Position numbers and translations under genes: made by a program | Notes under the pieces: model-generated | Told to the model about the DNA's origin: nothing | Database searches by the model: none | The model's input: only the letters and a program-made list of their open reading frames with translations | Part shown: piece after piece, positions 23,201-33,089 of the stretch | Numbering within the stretch: the first letter of the stretch is position 1 | How the letters are laid out: each line of letters starts with the position of its first letter | Assembly: GCA_023333565.1 (NCBI GenBank) | Contig: JAJKFH010000205.1 | Span: 1-64,000 of the forward strand | Direction: 5' to 3' | Origin: Puffinus mauretanicus | Taxonomy: Eukaryota; Chordata; Aves; Procellariiformes; Procellariidae | DNA: 64,000 bases

Positions 23201-23314
23201 CTGCCTCACCACGACCACATCGATGCAGCCCGTCAGGGTGGCGGGGTTCAGACCCCGGTACAGCTCCTTCACCGTGACGAAGACGGTCTCAGCAAGCTGC
23301 CCCACGTAGTTCAT
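14137..23314 (-). CDS. LPIN3: lipin-3, Mg2+-dependent phosphatidate phosphatase (whole gene, 19 coding exons)
   Basis: Coding exons from the start: 23314-23123, 22773-22663, 21885-21650, 21427-21320, 20873-20754, 20586-20157, 19303-19204, 19083-18914, 18831-18738, 18518-18449, 17875-17783, 17316-17258, 16985-16856, 16609-16461, 16305-16219, 15192-15040, 14724-14613, 14513-14410 and 14281-14137. The protein is about 887 residues, the usual lipin size. Landmarks: N-lipin domain from [11 protein letters not shown] (1-110); a polybasic nuclear signal near 139-151; [23 protein letters not shown] near 565; DIDGT near 681-685, the DxDxT nucleophile motif of the HAD fold; LGHIL near 692-696, the LxxIL coactivator motif; YCSARA near 724, which carries the serine equivalent to the lipin-2 Majeed site; and a C-terminal tryptophan in FAYWRPPLP. 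Lipins convert phosphatidate to diacylglycerol on ER membranes and coactivate PGC-1alpha/PPARalpha. The paralogue name LPIN3 rests on the adjacent EMILIN3. The junction between the 4th and 5th coding exons does not close in frame by one base. Confidence 0.92.
14410..14513 (-). CDS. LPIN3: LPIN3 coding exon 18
   Basis: About residues 806-839: [20 protein letters not shown], then KGELIQE, which is highly conserved. Acceptor TTGGGCAG, donor AAC|GTAAGC. Confidence 0.97.
14613..14724 (-). CDS. LPIN3: LPIN3 coding exon 17
   Basis: About residues 768-805: [20 protein letters not shown], then [12 protein letters not shown], a conserved HAD-fold segment. Acceptor TGCTGCAG, donor AAT|GTGAGT. Confidence 0.97.
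15040..15192 (-). CDS. LPIN3: LPIN3 coding exon 16
   Basis: About residues 717-767: [20 protein letters not shown], then [10 protein letters not shown] and SSLFSAFHR. The serine of YCSARA matches the lipin-2 residue changed in Majeed syndrome. Acceptor TCTCTCCAG, donor CACAG|GTACTG. Confidence 0.97.
15193..16218 (-). other. LPIN3 intron between coding exons 15 and 16
   Basis: About 1 kb; GC-rich in 15500-15800. No exon or known repeat seen. Confidence 0.7.
16219..16305 (-). CDS. LPIN3: LPIN3 coding exon 15 (LxxIL motif)
   Basis: About residues 688-716: [20 protein letters not shown] and [13 protein letters not shown] is the LxxIL motif needed for nuclear receptor coactivation in lipin-1. 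Acceptor CCTTCTAG, donor CCT|GTAGGT. Confidence 0.97.
16461..16609 (-). CDS. LPIN3: LPIN3 coding exon 14 (catalytic DIDGT)
   Basis: About residues 639-687: [20 protein letters not shown], then [25 protein letters not shown] is the DxDxT motif, and its first aspartate is the phosphoryl acceptor in HAD phosphatases. Both aspartates are intact, so the enzyme site is preserved. Confidence 0.97.
16856..16985 (-). CDS. LPIN3: LPIN3 coding exon 13 (entry to C-lipin domain)
   Basis: About residues 595-638: [11 protein letters not shown], a likely casein-kinase-type acidic serine run, then [15 protein letters not shown], equivalent to SYKKTLRLTSEQL of lipin-1. Donor ATT|GTATGT. Confidence 0.94.
17258..17316 (-). 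CDS. LPIN3: LPIN3 coding exon 12 (variable linker)
   Basis: A short exon of about 19 residues ([19 protein letters not shown]). Two adjacent acceptors, at 17316 and 17313 (TGCAGCAG), keep the frame and would differ by one glutamine. No conserved motif; support comes from frame and splice sites. Confidence 0.75.
17783..17875 (-). CDS. LPIN3: LPIN3 coding exon 11 (WWFSW segment)
   Basis: Exactly 31 codons, about residues 545-575: [20 protein letters not shown], then SWRRR. The aromatic-basic patch belongs to the M-lip domain. Donor GAG|GTATTT is weak. Confidence 0.93.
17876..18448 (-). other. LPIN3 intron between coding exons 10 and 11
   Basis: 573 bases with no recognised element. Includes a short A-rich patch near 18078. 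Confidence 0.7.
18449..18518 (-). CDS. LPIN3: LPIN3 coding exon 10
   Basis: About residues 521-544: [20 protein letters not shown] and IPE, equivalent to YYNWTTAAPLLLAMQAFQK in lipin-1. Acceptor CTTCTTCCAG, donor GAG|GTCAGT. Confidence 0.95.
18738..18831 (-). CDS. LPIN3: LPIN3 coding exon 9
   Basis: About residues 490-520: [20 protein letters not shown] and [11 protein letters not shown]. This is part of the middle lipin (M-lip) domain that helps membrane binding. Acceptor GTCCCACCAG, donor AA|GTGAGT. Confidence 0.95.
18914..19083 (-). CDS. LPIN3: LPIN3 coding exon 8
   Basis: About residues 433-489: a variable start, then [20 protein letters not shown], the conserved central lipin motif. 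Acceptor TGCTGGTAG, donor CGTG|GTAGGT. Confidence 0.93.
19204..19303 (-). CDS. LPIN3: LPIN3 coding exon 7
   Basis: About residues 400-432: [20 protein letters not shown] and VALYFPR, matching the conserved DGVYLDDLT...ALYFPK segment of lipin-1. The donor GAG|GTATGG is weak, but its phase fits the next exon. Confidence 0.9.
19304..20156 (-). other. LPIN3 intron between coding exons 6 and 7
   Basis: 853 bases, more AT-rich than its flanks. No exon or known repeat seen; several small open frames lack lipin similarity. Confidence 0.7.
20157..20586 (-). CDS. LPIN3: LPIN3 coding exon 6 (variable middle region)
   Basis: A 430-base exon encoding about residues 257-399. It is low in conserved motifs, rich in Pro, Ser, Glu and Val, and corresponds to the fast-evolving region between the two lipin domains. 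It begins VNKSERVEP directly after WGRLPQ of the previous exon, as in other lipins. Acceptor CTTTCCTTGAG, donor CAAG|GTGAGT. Confidence 0.85.
20754..20873 (-). CDS. LPIN3: LPIN3 coding exon 5, entered one base out of frame
   Basis: The conserved frame reads [13 protein letters not shown] and [10 protein letters not shown], clear lipin sequence, and leaves in phase 0. Entry from the previous exon (phase 2) instead reads SPTLS and then out-of-frame codons to a TAG at 20798-20800. One added base near 20859-20862, in a GGCTCAGGG context on the + strand, would restore agreement. An assembly error, a real mutation or an unusual splice are all possible. Confidence 0.85.
20874..21319 (-). other. LPIN3 intron between coding exons 4 and 5
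   Basis: 446 bases. I looked here for a small exon that could explain the frame mismatch between its flanking exons and found no convincing one. Confidence 0.65.
21320..21427 (-). CDS. LPIN3: LPIN3 coding exon 4
   Basis: About residues 180-215: [13 protein letters not shown] and HPYSDGELA, both typical of lipins. Acceptor TTTGCAG; donor ACAG|GTAACG leaves two bases. Those two bases do not fit the conserved frame of the following exon. Confidence 0.9.
21650..21885 (-). CDS. LPIN3: LPIN3 coding exon 3 (nuclear localisation signal)
   Basis: Residues 102-179: conserved LCTSPIP near 108-114, then a basic run [13 protein letters not shown] that is the lipin nuclear signal and also the phosphatidate-binding patch, then an acidic/serine stretch. 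Acceptor GTTGCAG, donor CCAG|GTGAGT, phase 2. Confidence 0.93.
21886..22662 (-). other. LPIN3 intron between coding exons 2 and 3
   Basis: 777 bases with an A-rich patch near 22056-22090. Nothing else recognised. Confidence 0.7.
22663..22773 (-). CDS. LPIN3: LPIN3 coding exon 2 (end of N-lipin core)
   Basis: Residues 65-101: [20 protein letters not shown] followed by EAFFVQE and an acidic tail. Acceptor TTGCCAG. The donor is taken as GAG|GTGCTG because that alone joins in frame to the next exon; it is a weak donor. Confidence 0.9.
22774..23122 (-). other. LPIN3 intron between coding exons 1 and 2
   Basis: 349 bases. Contains a small tandem duplication of AGAGGTTATGGAAGATCC at 23033-23050 and 23052-23069. 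Confidence 0.7.
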
Positions 23315-23323
23315 TGTTTGAGA
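23123..23323 (-). CDS. LPIN3: LPIN3 coding exon 1 (N-lipin start)
   Basis: Acceptor CACTTGCAG before 23323, nine untranslated bases, then ATG at 23314-23312. Residues 1-64 are the lipin N-terminal signature from [11 protein letters not shown] through [15 protein letters not shown]. Donor GTG|GTAAGT, phase 0. The acceptor directly upstream shows that at least one non-coding exon lies further upstream. Confidence 0.96.
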
Positions 23324-26154
23324 CTGCAAGTGAGAGACAGGAATAGACTCAGGTGGGGAAAAAGGGCTCCAGCAGCTACATGCAATGCGAGTTTACCCTA
23401 GGAGAGTCGTTTCACAGCTGCAAACACAGCCCCAACATGGGGACAGGTAAGCCTCTAGGGAAACTGAGGCAAACACATGAAGGGTCTTGATGGAGATCAG
23501 CCAGGGCTCTGTCAGCACCAGGACAGAAGCCAGAGCACTAGTTATTGCATCCAGCTTGGAGGAGAGAGACCCTTGCCATTGGGATGCACCATCACATTCG
23601 CCCCTTGGGAGGGCAAATACTACCTCACTTTGCAATCAATCTGGCAACATCCCGTTCAAAGAAGAATTTGGTTGGCAGGAGACCTCCTGCCCTGCACTGT
23701 CCTTAAAGAAAAAAAAACTCAGGGCAGAGAGGTGGGAAGTCCAAGGAGCTGCTGTGTACACCACATGCTCACTTTGTTCAAAGTCCAAACCGAACATTTC
23801 CCACTCGGAGCAGAAGGCATCCCACCTAGGCATTGCCGAATCGGCCAGACACGGCCCTTTTTAAAGCCAGAACTCCCTGGTCTCCATGCCTTGGCCCCTG
23901 CTGCCATCATCCACCTGCCCAGGGAATCCCAGACCGGGGCCGTGCTGCCCGGAGGACACCCGGACAGCTCTGCAATGCCATTTTCACAAGGCACTGCTGC
24001 ACTCCGAGGTTGCACGGCTCCTGGTTTTGATTAGTAAGAGCACATGGAAGGAAAGCCTTGCCTGCTTTCTGCTCATCCCCTCGCCCGCTCACATCCTCCA
24101 GCTGCTCACTCCCCCCAAATAGAAACAATTCTGGAGATTGGCGTGGTCCATGCTGGGGCTCACAGCGCAGCCATGCCTCCAGCCACACAAGGTGGCACGC
24201 AGGCTCCAAACGGCTCTCATGCAGGCCACTGCTGGCAGCTGCCTCCTGGTCAACGCATTGGAATCCCTGGAGTATTTTCTTGCAGATCTATGTCAGGGTG
24301 CCAACACCCAGTTGGTCCCAGCCCCTGGACCAGAGGAGCCCCTTGCTCCATTTGCTCAGCACTCAGCATCAGCAGGACAACGGTCTTGGTGTCAGTGCAT
24401 CACACCAGAGGCTGGGAACCACAGAGGCTGAGCCCAGCCTCCCGAGCTGCCAGCTCTGCACCCCACCTTGCCCCAGGGAGAGGATGAGGACCCGGGATGA
24501 CCACTTCAGAAGGACCACAGATAATCTAAAGGAAACCTTTTTTGCTGGCAGCACGATCAGCCGATGGCATGGTGTCCCCGGGGGCTCTCAGCACAGCCCC
24601 CAGCGCACACCCAACCCAAGGGGCAGCCAGTGAGACTTGGTTCCTTACCCAAAGGGATGAGGACAAGCAGGTGCCACCCGACGAGCCCTCTGCCCCAGCA
24701 GGCACCCAGCCTCTCCGATCCGTTTTGCACAAGCTCAGCCCTGTCCCGTTCCCAGACATCCCTCCGGGAAGGCGGTCTGTGTGGGGAGACGCAGTCCCCG
24801 CTCCATGTCCAGTCCCCCCCGTCTTTCCCTGACAGCCGGGAATAAGCCCAAAGCCCGGATCCTCCCGGGGCGGGGGATGGCAGGGAAGCGCTAGCTGGCT
24901 CCCGAAGCTTCGGTGCCTCCATCAGCTCTGCTGCGACCCACCAACCTGCTGAGCCCAGCTTTCCCAGGCATCGCTGCCATTGCGGGCAGCCCTCCAGCTG
25001 CCTTCCCCACTGCGCTGCAGGGCCTGGCAGCAAACAGGAGAGAGCTCCACGCTGTGGGGGGGGCGGGGAGGATTTTCAGAGAGGAGGAACAATCGGGCTG
25101 GCCCTGATGCTCCCAGGGCAGCTCTGATGGGGTCCTGGCTGGGGTATACATTGAGACAGACCTGAAAATTGCATAGGGAACATTCAGGCAGATAAACCGG
25201 CCCGTGGGGTTTGGGGCGGGGGCTTGGAAAGAGTCCCCAGGAACAGCCCCACGCTGAGCAGCACCCTCACAGTGAACACAGGGTGCAAGAGCTCAACACA
25301 GCGCTGCAGCCACCCAACAAAACATGCTGCTGAGCGCCTCGTGCCAGGGCCACATCCCCCCTGCAGAGCCAGTGTCCCCCCACAGGGCCATGCCCCACCG
25401 CCTCAATGCATCCACCTGCACGTTGCTGGGGACCAGCTTAGCCCCACAGCTCGGGTGAGGAGGGAAGCGGGAAGAGGACGGCTCTGGTACAGTTTTCAGC
25501 TCAGTGAGGTTTAACTCCCTGTGGGTTTCACCCAGGACAAGTGGAGACAGGCAGGGAACAGAGGGAAGAGGCTCGGACTTCTCCCAGCTCTCAGCCCCAC
25601 CATAGATTGAGCAGGTCCATTAGGGAGATGAAGAATAAGTTACACTTTGGAGAGAGAGTAATAGGTGGACAGGGGAGAAGAAAGGGTTTTCAAGCAACCT
25701 TCAACAAACCAACCCTACAGAGGAACAGGACATCCCCACCCCTCAGCCCCAGACACAGCAGGATCACAGCCCTTCACCAGGCAGCTCTTGCAGCAGGCAA
25801 AGGGAGCAATCCTCCCCCGTGGGGGCAACACAGCTCACATCCACCTCTCCAGCTAAAAAGCCTCCCCCAAAAAGCCCGATATTTCGCTAACACCAGCCTG
25901 CTCTGCTCCTAGGTGGCAGCAGGCTGGACCACCCCACAAGCAGCACCCCCTTCCCACCCCGCACCTCCACGCTCCCCACCCACCACACGCTGCAAACCGC
26001 CCGGGACCCTCCCCATTACCGGGGCAGCCGCCGAACCCCAGCGCCTCCTCACCTTTGGGGCACCCAGCCCAGAAACCCCAGGAGCTGCTCCCTGCCAGCA
26101 GTAACACCCGCTCACCCCCGGCTCCTCCTCTCCCCGCCGCTTCCTTCCTCTCAC
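23324..26154 (-). other. LPIN3 upstream intron (5' UTR intron)
   Basis: Lies between the acceptor of the first coding exon and a candidate non-coding exon. It contains no recognised coding sequence; 24900-25100 and 25900-26100 are locally GC-rich. Confidence 0.45.
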
Positions 26155-26250
26155 CTGAGCAAGGGGAGGGCCCCGTCTCCCAAGCAGCACCCAGCGCCCA
26201 GGCCGTGCCTCCCGCCGAGCCTATGAGGGCTCCCGGGAGGGCGGAGGGTG
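26155..26250 (-). promoter_or_regulatory. candidate LPIN3 promoter / non-coding first exon
   Basis: On the lipin strand a strong donor TCAG|GTGAGA ends a possible exon at 26155, with GC-rich sequence just upstream to about 26240. The acceptor at 23323 requires an upstream exon, and this is the best donor I see. A second donor-like site, AAAG|GTGAGG, lies near 26050. No start site can be fixed from sequence. Confidence 0.3.
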
Positions 26251-29200
26251 GATGTGGGGAGGCAGCTGAGCCTCATTGCAACCAGCTCGTCCGCTCCAGC
26301 AGCTCCGGGCAGAGCTGCCAACTGCCTTGCACTGATGGAGACCCTTCCTCCCTCCCTCTCCAGCCCACCATCCCGCAAGGCCACTGCAGCCCGAGCCTCC
26401 AGGCTGGAATTTCCAAAGACAGCCCTTCTTTCATTTTCCAGACCAGATCTCCCAGCGTTTAACCCCTCAGGTCACAAACCATACAAACCGGGACCCCGGG
26501 GGAGACTGAGCCCTCTGGAAAAGGTGCTCACAGAGGCTGAGTGCGCAGCTCTGGGAAAGATCTGCCCTTTAAGAGCTCCTTGCAATGGCTGGAGAGCATC
26601 CTCACATAGCCACGGCCGGGCTGAGGACAGTCCGGAGTGGGAAGTACCTTGCTAGGAAGCCTATGCCAGATGCTAATTTCTCCCTCCTCCATAGGGCTAT
26701 AGGGATTGCTGTAGAGTCATATGGACTAGGACCATGAAGGGTGGGTAGGGCGATAATTGCTGTGTCGCTCACTTAATTGCTCCTGGATGTAAGATTGGGT
26801 GCACTTTGACCAGGTGTGGACTGGGAGGAACGTGGAAGGTGCTTGTGTGGTGCTTGTAGGGAGGAACAAGGCTTCACCAGAACCCAAGGTTTTGGGGGAT
26901 TTTGAGGGATAATTTTAGCTGCCCCTCAATAACTGCAAACTTTGGAAGAGTGAATTTGGGTGAGTTTATTTCATTGTGCAACCTGGGACTGAGACCAGTC
27001 TGGGACATCGGGACCTCTTGCACAAACCAGCCCGTGCCCCTGGGCAAGCAGGGGAAGGCAGCGTTTCCTACCAGGGCAGCACCAGCTGGGACACAGCTAA
27101 CGTCACCCACCCTCCTGCAAAATCCCCCAAGGCTGCTGCCATGCCACAGGGAGCCTGGCCTGCCCGCTGCACCCACCCCTGGCACCCCTGGGTGCAGCCC
27201 TGGGGGCTCCACAGACCTGTCCCTGCAGGGTGGCGGCTTTCCCTCTCCTTCCCCCAGCCTCCAGCCCTCCCTGCCCTTCCCCTGTGCCACGAAGTCCCAG
27301 GGTGTGGGTACCCTGCACCCCAGCAGCCCCTGCCCGCAGCCCTGTTTCACCTCTCCACCTCCATCATTGTGGCTTTCTGCCTTTTGGGTTTGGTTTTTTT
27401 TTTTTTTGCTTTCCCCCCCCGCCCCAGCCTTAGGAAAGCTTTGGGACGCAAAGAAGCACCGAGCACCATTTTACAAAGGCACCACCAAAGCCCACAGTGA
27501 AGTCTCAACCCCAGGGGCTCCTCTGCCCTGTGTTATCTCCAGTGGGATGAGAAAAGAGAGCACGAGTTGAAAGGAAAGCACAAAAAAGCAGAGGCTTGAA
27601 GAAAACCGAGGCTCTCCAGATCTCATGGGCCTGACAGCAGTGGGGAAGCGACGCAGGAATAGCCAGGTGGACTCAGGTGAGAAACTGAGGCGGTGGGGTT
27701 TTTTTTGTGCCCCCCAAAAAGTGCATTGGCTCCCACTGGACTGTGACTCCCCAAGGGCAGGGATGTGGCTGCTGTGGGCTCTGCCCCGTGACCGCCCGAC
27801 CCGCTGTGAAGGCGATTCCCCAGCACCTCCGTGCTTTTGGTGTGAGGTGGATTGAGCGGCTGCGGCTCCTGGTCTGCACAAGAGCTGGTGGCACTTTGGG
27901 GACGAAGGCTCTTCTGATGTGCGCGATCTCCCACCCATCACTCGTGGAGCTGACGTTGCTCCGTGAGAGCAGGGAAGTGCCAAAGCTGGAGGGTGGCTGC
28001 TTAGGACCTCTTCAGTCCCTGAGGAGAAGGGGAGAAGGGTCCAAACCACCCAGGCTGGTCACAGCTGAAGGGTTATCTGCAGAAATGCCATAGCTCATTC
28101 CCAGGCAAGCCCCGTTACCTCCCTGTGCCTCAGTTTCCTCAGTTGTGCCATACTGGTAAGGTTGATGGCAGTGGGAGGCACGGAGATCCCTATGCCCGTA
28201 CAGCGCCGAGCACAGTCTGGACACGAGGTCCCAGACCCAATATGGGAACTTTCCTAAAGGTTGTGACAAATCAGCTAAGGAAGGAAGCCTGTTTTCCAGC
28301 AGCTTAATATTTCTGAGAGCTCTACCCCTCGGTGAAATTGGACTGAAAGCAGCTATTGTGGGTGGCCAGGCACGGCTGCAGTCCCCGAGGAGGGTGGGCT
28401 GGCACGGGGCAGCACCGGCTGCTGACCCCACCGGGGCTCGCGGTGAGCCGGACGGCTGCCACCAAACCCCGCAGCCCACAGCCAGGTCACTGGCACTAAC
28501 GCCCAGCGGCGAAGGAGCCTGCTGTAACCTCAGTCTAGACACCTCGGGATGTGACATCTCAGGTGCTTTGTCCTTGTCACAGCATCTTAGACTAGTGCTC
28601 GGTGATGCCACTGGAGTGGGTCTCACCCAGGGCAGTGGTTTACACCCTGCAAACCCTGGGGCTGTAACACAAACCCCAGGGCTGAAACACAAAAGCAAGG
28701 ACAAATCCAGGCTGCAGATGCCTGGTACCTGGTCAAAAATGCCACAGAGGACATTTCAGCAGAGGACACCATTTCTTCCTCAGCCAGCTGAATGCATCCT
28801 CAGGTGAGCACAGAGAAGGAAGGCAAAGCCAGCACGAGCACACGGGCAGCTCAGCCTTGCTGGGGCTCCAGTCCCCCACCCTCTGGACACAGGGGCGAGC
28901 ACTTCGCGCTCGGGCACCCTGCAGAAGTAGCTTCCCCCATCACTTACCTCCAAGGCTCCTTGCTCAGCTGGTTTTTCCCGCTGGCCCTTATACCCAGCTC
29001 CTGACACACTGGGCTTTGCTCGTCCCCCAGCACCCAGCAGCAGATCCCCAGCTCTGCCACGGCCGCACTTGGTGATGTCTGTACCTCCCTCTGTGCTACC
29101 CTGCAATCCAGCCTTGGGGCATTTTACTTTCCTCTTTTTTCCTTCTTTCTCCTCCAAAAAGCTTAAAGCACTTTTAATTGCCATGGTAATTTTTTGCAAA

Positions 29201-32000
29201 GCCATACAATTATTCTTGGTTCCTGCCAGCTGCTTTTCATATCCCCTCTTGCTCCCCCTCCCTTTTTTTTGGAAGGTGAGCCCTGCAGATCCATCACTCC
29301 CTGGGCTTGTAACCCTGAGCACCCCAATTTCTCTGTGCATCCTCTGCATCCTCCCCCCAGGAGCTGCTCCAACAGGGAGAGGTTTCTTCCCCCTTTTGGG
29401 AACTCCACAACCCGCAGATGTTTGCAATGAGCCTTTGCAAAACAAGACGGCTTTTTTTATTAGTCAACCGAGATGCAGTATTTTCAGCTCCTTGCATTCC
29501 AATGGAAAAGCAAAGCTCGCACCCGCCTCCATCTTGGCGACTTTCATCCTGCATCCCTGACGCTCCCCAACCGTCTCGGATCGCAGCCTTCACCCTGCAC
29601 GGGGTAGCGGCACAGCCGGCCGCACTCCGGCCCCTCGGTGCCGCCTTGCAGGCTCTGCCGTGCCTCCGCCGGCTGGCAGTGCTGAAAACCACGATCCCAG
29701 CATTTCCAGCACGTCTCCAGAAAAACCCCATCCATCCACTTGGCAGTTGGGAGCACCCCAGGCATTCGCTGCCCAGGAGACTCCTAAATTTTCCTCTGTC
29801 CCAGAAAAACAAGTTGTGTCTTCAGTTGCAGGGTGGGAGAGGGGACAAGCCGTGTCAAAGACGGGCTTGTTTTTCCCCCTCTTTGTATTTCGACAGCTGC
29901 TGCAGACGAGCCAGGCCACAGCCAATTCTTCGGCTGCCTCCAAGGTGGGGGTTGATGGGGGTTTTGCCTCCTCCCTCAGTCATCACATTATTTCTCCGGG
30001 ATTTTCCCAGCTGCTTAAGCTTGTCTTTGAGCAGCCCGGCAGTCCCTTGGGACACTTCTCCTTGGATCCCCGCCTTGCTGCCTGCTTCTTCATGGGCCTG
30101 GGGTGAAATGTCCGGAGGAAGGGTGGACGATCTGGCTGCAAGGGAGACCCGGGAAGCCGGCCAACCCGCCTGCCTCCATGCTGGCTGAGACCTGACACAG
30201 CTCAGCTCATCAGACGCTGCAGAGGAGCAAGAAGCTCTCCCGGACAGGAGGGGAACTGAGTTGACGGAAAGGGTCTCGTTTTGCTGCGCAGACAAGCAAA
30301 GCTGGGGCTGGGACAGGAGCAATCCTTCTAGCCATGGGGCTCAGCTAGTAGCCAGGGACACCAGTGCCGTTTGACGGCTGGGAGCCCACCTCGCCAACCC
30401 ACTTACTGCAGCATCCAAATCCTCTTCCCACCCCTGAGCCAGGGAGCCGCGTTCTGCTCCCTTTCCCACACTGGAAGGATGCTCCGGGACCTCGATCTTC
30501 TGATGGCCACTAGCCTGGCCCATTTCTCCCTGGGCCTGTCCTTCAACTTCACCAGCATCCCCCTTACACTGGGGTTTCCTCAGATGCCAGCAAAATCCAA
30601 AGCCCTGATGCACAAAGCAAAGATGCCTTTTCCTGAATGCCGTGCACCCCTTGCAGCCACCGAGCAGGATGCTGCAAGCACCAAATGCCAGGTGAGAGGC
30701 AGCCAGAGCCATTGAGTTTATTGGGCTGGGCAATCCAGACGTGGGGCTGACAGCTGTCAATCAGCCCAGCAGGTCCAAGGTCCCTGTGCCAGGCAGCTCC
30801 CTGGAGCATCTCCCTGCTGCTGGCGGGGCCATCATCCCTAACTGATGTCCCTCCACTGTGACCCTCCAGGGAATCCCCACCAGAGGCTGGGATGTGAAAG
30901 GGCTTTCCCATTATCACGGCCCCTTCTCCCAGCAGAGAGAAGCAGCCTTTTAAGAGCAGGGAGAGCGCGGGGAAGGCTGGCAGAGCTTCCTCCCCCTCTC
31001 AGCTGGCCGGGCAGGGGCTCCCATTTCCTTCCCTGGATCAACAAAGAGCTCCAGAGGCTGGTGAAAGGGGTGATTCAGCAAAACAGGACGAGAGGAGAGG
31101 CAGAAACACCAAGTCAGCACAGCTGGATGGGGTGAAATTCCCATCCCGTGAAAGCCACGGGGAGCGAGGCTCAGGGGGTGGGGGGAGGGAGCTCAGGTCC
31201 TGCTCCCTCGGGGATGGGGGCAATTCCTGGAGGTCCAGCTGTTCCGAGTGCCTGCCCTGGAGCCAGGAATACAACAGGAAAACAGTGGTGTTGGGTTTAT
31301 TTTTTCCTTTCCCATTCCCAGAAAGATCAGGTCAGGCTGGCCTGGCATGTGATGGAGTGGGTGGGAAAGCCATTTTGCCTGAAGAGGAGGAAATGCCATC
31401 CTCAGTCGCCATGAAAGCATTAAAAAAGCTGAATTATAGCTGCGGGACTGGTTGAAAACCATCCTTTCTGGTTTATAAACACGCTCTGCTGATTTGGCTC
31501 CTAGTTTCTGACCTGTTAAAAGTTCACATTTCTTCTGTAAACACAAAGGGTTCAAGCTTACTTAAAAAGAAAAACCAGAAAGCTACAATTCCCACGCAGT
31601 CGCGTGGCTCCAAGAGCCAGAGCTTGCAGACAAATCCAGCCATGCTCCAAAACCAGGAGAGCTGATAGCCCCGAGCACTAAATGGTCCCGAAAAATGAAG
31701 TTTCTGGACTGGTGATACACTGAGAGCCCTTAGCTTTTTTTATCCCAGCTGCCGATAATCCAGCCAGGACCCACGCTTTAAAGCCAACAACTTCAGATAA
31801 GCGACATCATATTTACATCAACGTAACCGCGAGCAGAGTCTGACCATTAGCTCCGAATCCAGGATGAGCCGGATGACGTGCGCATTTAGGCAGCTGGAAA
31901 ATCTTTCATCTTTTGTCCAATGCTGGTGTCTTATTTCAAGACAGACGATGTTTCCAAGCCACACTTTATTTAAAAAATAGTTGGTGCTCTGTTCGATCCC
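26251..32000. other. intergenic region between LPIN3 and the third gene
   Basis: About 5.7 kb of moderately GC-rich unique DNA between divergent genes. It contains one MIR relic (28100-28216) and short homopolymers (near 27391 and 27700). Open frames here show no family features. The block 31400-32030 is distinctly more AT-rich than its flanks. Confidence 0.6.
28100..28216 (+). repeat. MIR SINE fragment
   Basis: Recognisable MIR words in order: TTACCTCCCTGTGCCTCAG, TTTCCTCA, and a tail CAGCGCCGAGCACAG. Diverged and truncated; ends approximate. Confidence 0.65.
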
Positions 32001-32687
32001 CGACCTGCTCATAGCATGCTATTATTAAATGCTGCCAAAGCCCTTGGGGTGCAGCAGTTTGGCCACCCCAGGAGCACCTCTCCAGCCCGGGGAGCACAGC
32101 GGTGCCCAGAGCCGCTCGCCCTGCAGCTGGGCCCCCCCGAGCCCCCGGCCCGCAGCAGCCTTCATCCTGCACCGGCTGGAACAACCTCACCTCCCGGGGG
32201 GGCCAAAGGCCGGGAGCGGGAAGGGGCAGGGCGCTTCCAGCACCAACCCACCCGTGCCAGGCTCCGTGGGCACAAGGCACAGAGCTGCCCACGGGAGAGC
32301 TGCTCACGACAGGGCGGGTTTTTCTTGGTAGTGCCGATTGTGCTCACGGACAGACTATGCGGCACAAGCCTGACCCACCGCCCTTCCCACAGCCCCACGC
32401 GTGAGCCCGGCGTGCCGACAGCAGGACACACAGCCCCTCCGTGCCCCCGGCCGGGCGCCGCTGAGCCGGTTCAGCTCCCTCAGCCGGCAGGAGCCACCCG
32501 CTTCGCTTTGGCCGGGCAGGGCACCGAGCTGCGGCACCGAAAGGTTGCGGCGGTGACGAGACGCGGGTGGGCGAGCAGAGGCCCGGCCCCCGCAGGGCAC
32601 CCACCGCCCTCGGTGCCCACCGCATGCCCACGCCATCCCCTCCATGGCCGGCTGCACACTCTTCATCATCCTCCCCGTGTTCGCGGC

Positions 32688-32995
32688 GTGCACCCCGCTC
32701 ACACCCCCGGTGCACGCACCCCACGAACACGGGGGTGCCTGGTACACGCTCCAGTGCACGCACTCGCTGACCTCCCCGGGGCACGCACCCGGTGCACACC
32801 CCCGATGCAGACGCCCGCTGCTGGCGCTCACCACCCTGCCCCGTGCACACGCCCGGTGCACGCTCCCGCTGCAGGCGCTCGCCGCCCCCCGCAGTGCACG
32901 TGCCCAACGCTCGCCGCCTTCCCGGTGCACAGACCCGGCGCAAACGCTCACGGCCCTCCCCGGTGCACGGCCCCGGTGCAGCCGCCCGGTACCCG
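32688..32995. repeat. GC-rich minisatellite with GTGCAC core
   Basis: About a dozen copies of GGTGCACRC-CCC alternate with CGCTCACCGCCC-type spacers; the best-ordered units (32870-32990) are 32-38 bases long. It lies directly upstream of the CpG-island promoter. One copy contains a CACGTG E-box at 32897-32902. It creates long open frames in several frames on both strands, which is expected of a repeat without stops and is not evidence of coding. Confidence 0.7.
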
Positions 32996-33061
32996 GCGCG
33001 CGCCGCCCCGCCGCCAGCTGAGCCGCGCGCAAGCGCGCGCGCCGCCCCGGTCCGGCTCCGG

Positions 33062-33069
33062 TGACGTCA
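33062..33069. promoter_or_regulatory. palindromic CRE (TGACGTCA)
   Basis: Exact eight-base CREB/ATF consensus inside the CpG island, about 240 bases upstream of the first-exon donor. Full-palindrome CREs clustered near start sites of CpG-island promoters are commonly functional. Confidence 0.75.
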
Positions 33070-33089
33070 CCTCCCCCCTCCCCGCCCGG

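Noticed and set aside
22565..23401. 278-residue + strand open frame
   Set aside because: Antisense shadow of the first two lipin coding exons.
23395..23530. Possible MIR fragment around GGGAAACTGAGGCAAACAC
   Set aside because: Only one short word matches; too little to call.
26251..32000. Search for a small gene or RNA gene between LPIN3 and the third gene
   Set aside because: No tRNA-like cloverleaf, no convincing hairpin precursor, and no open frame with protein-family features by eye.
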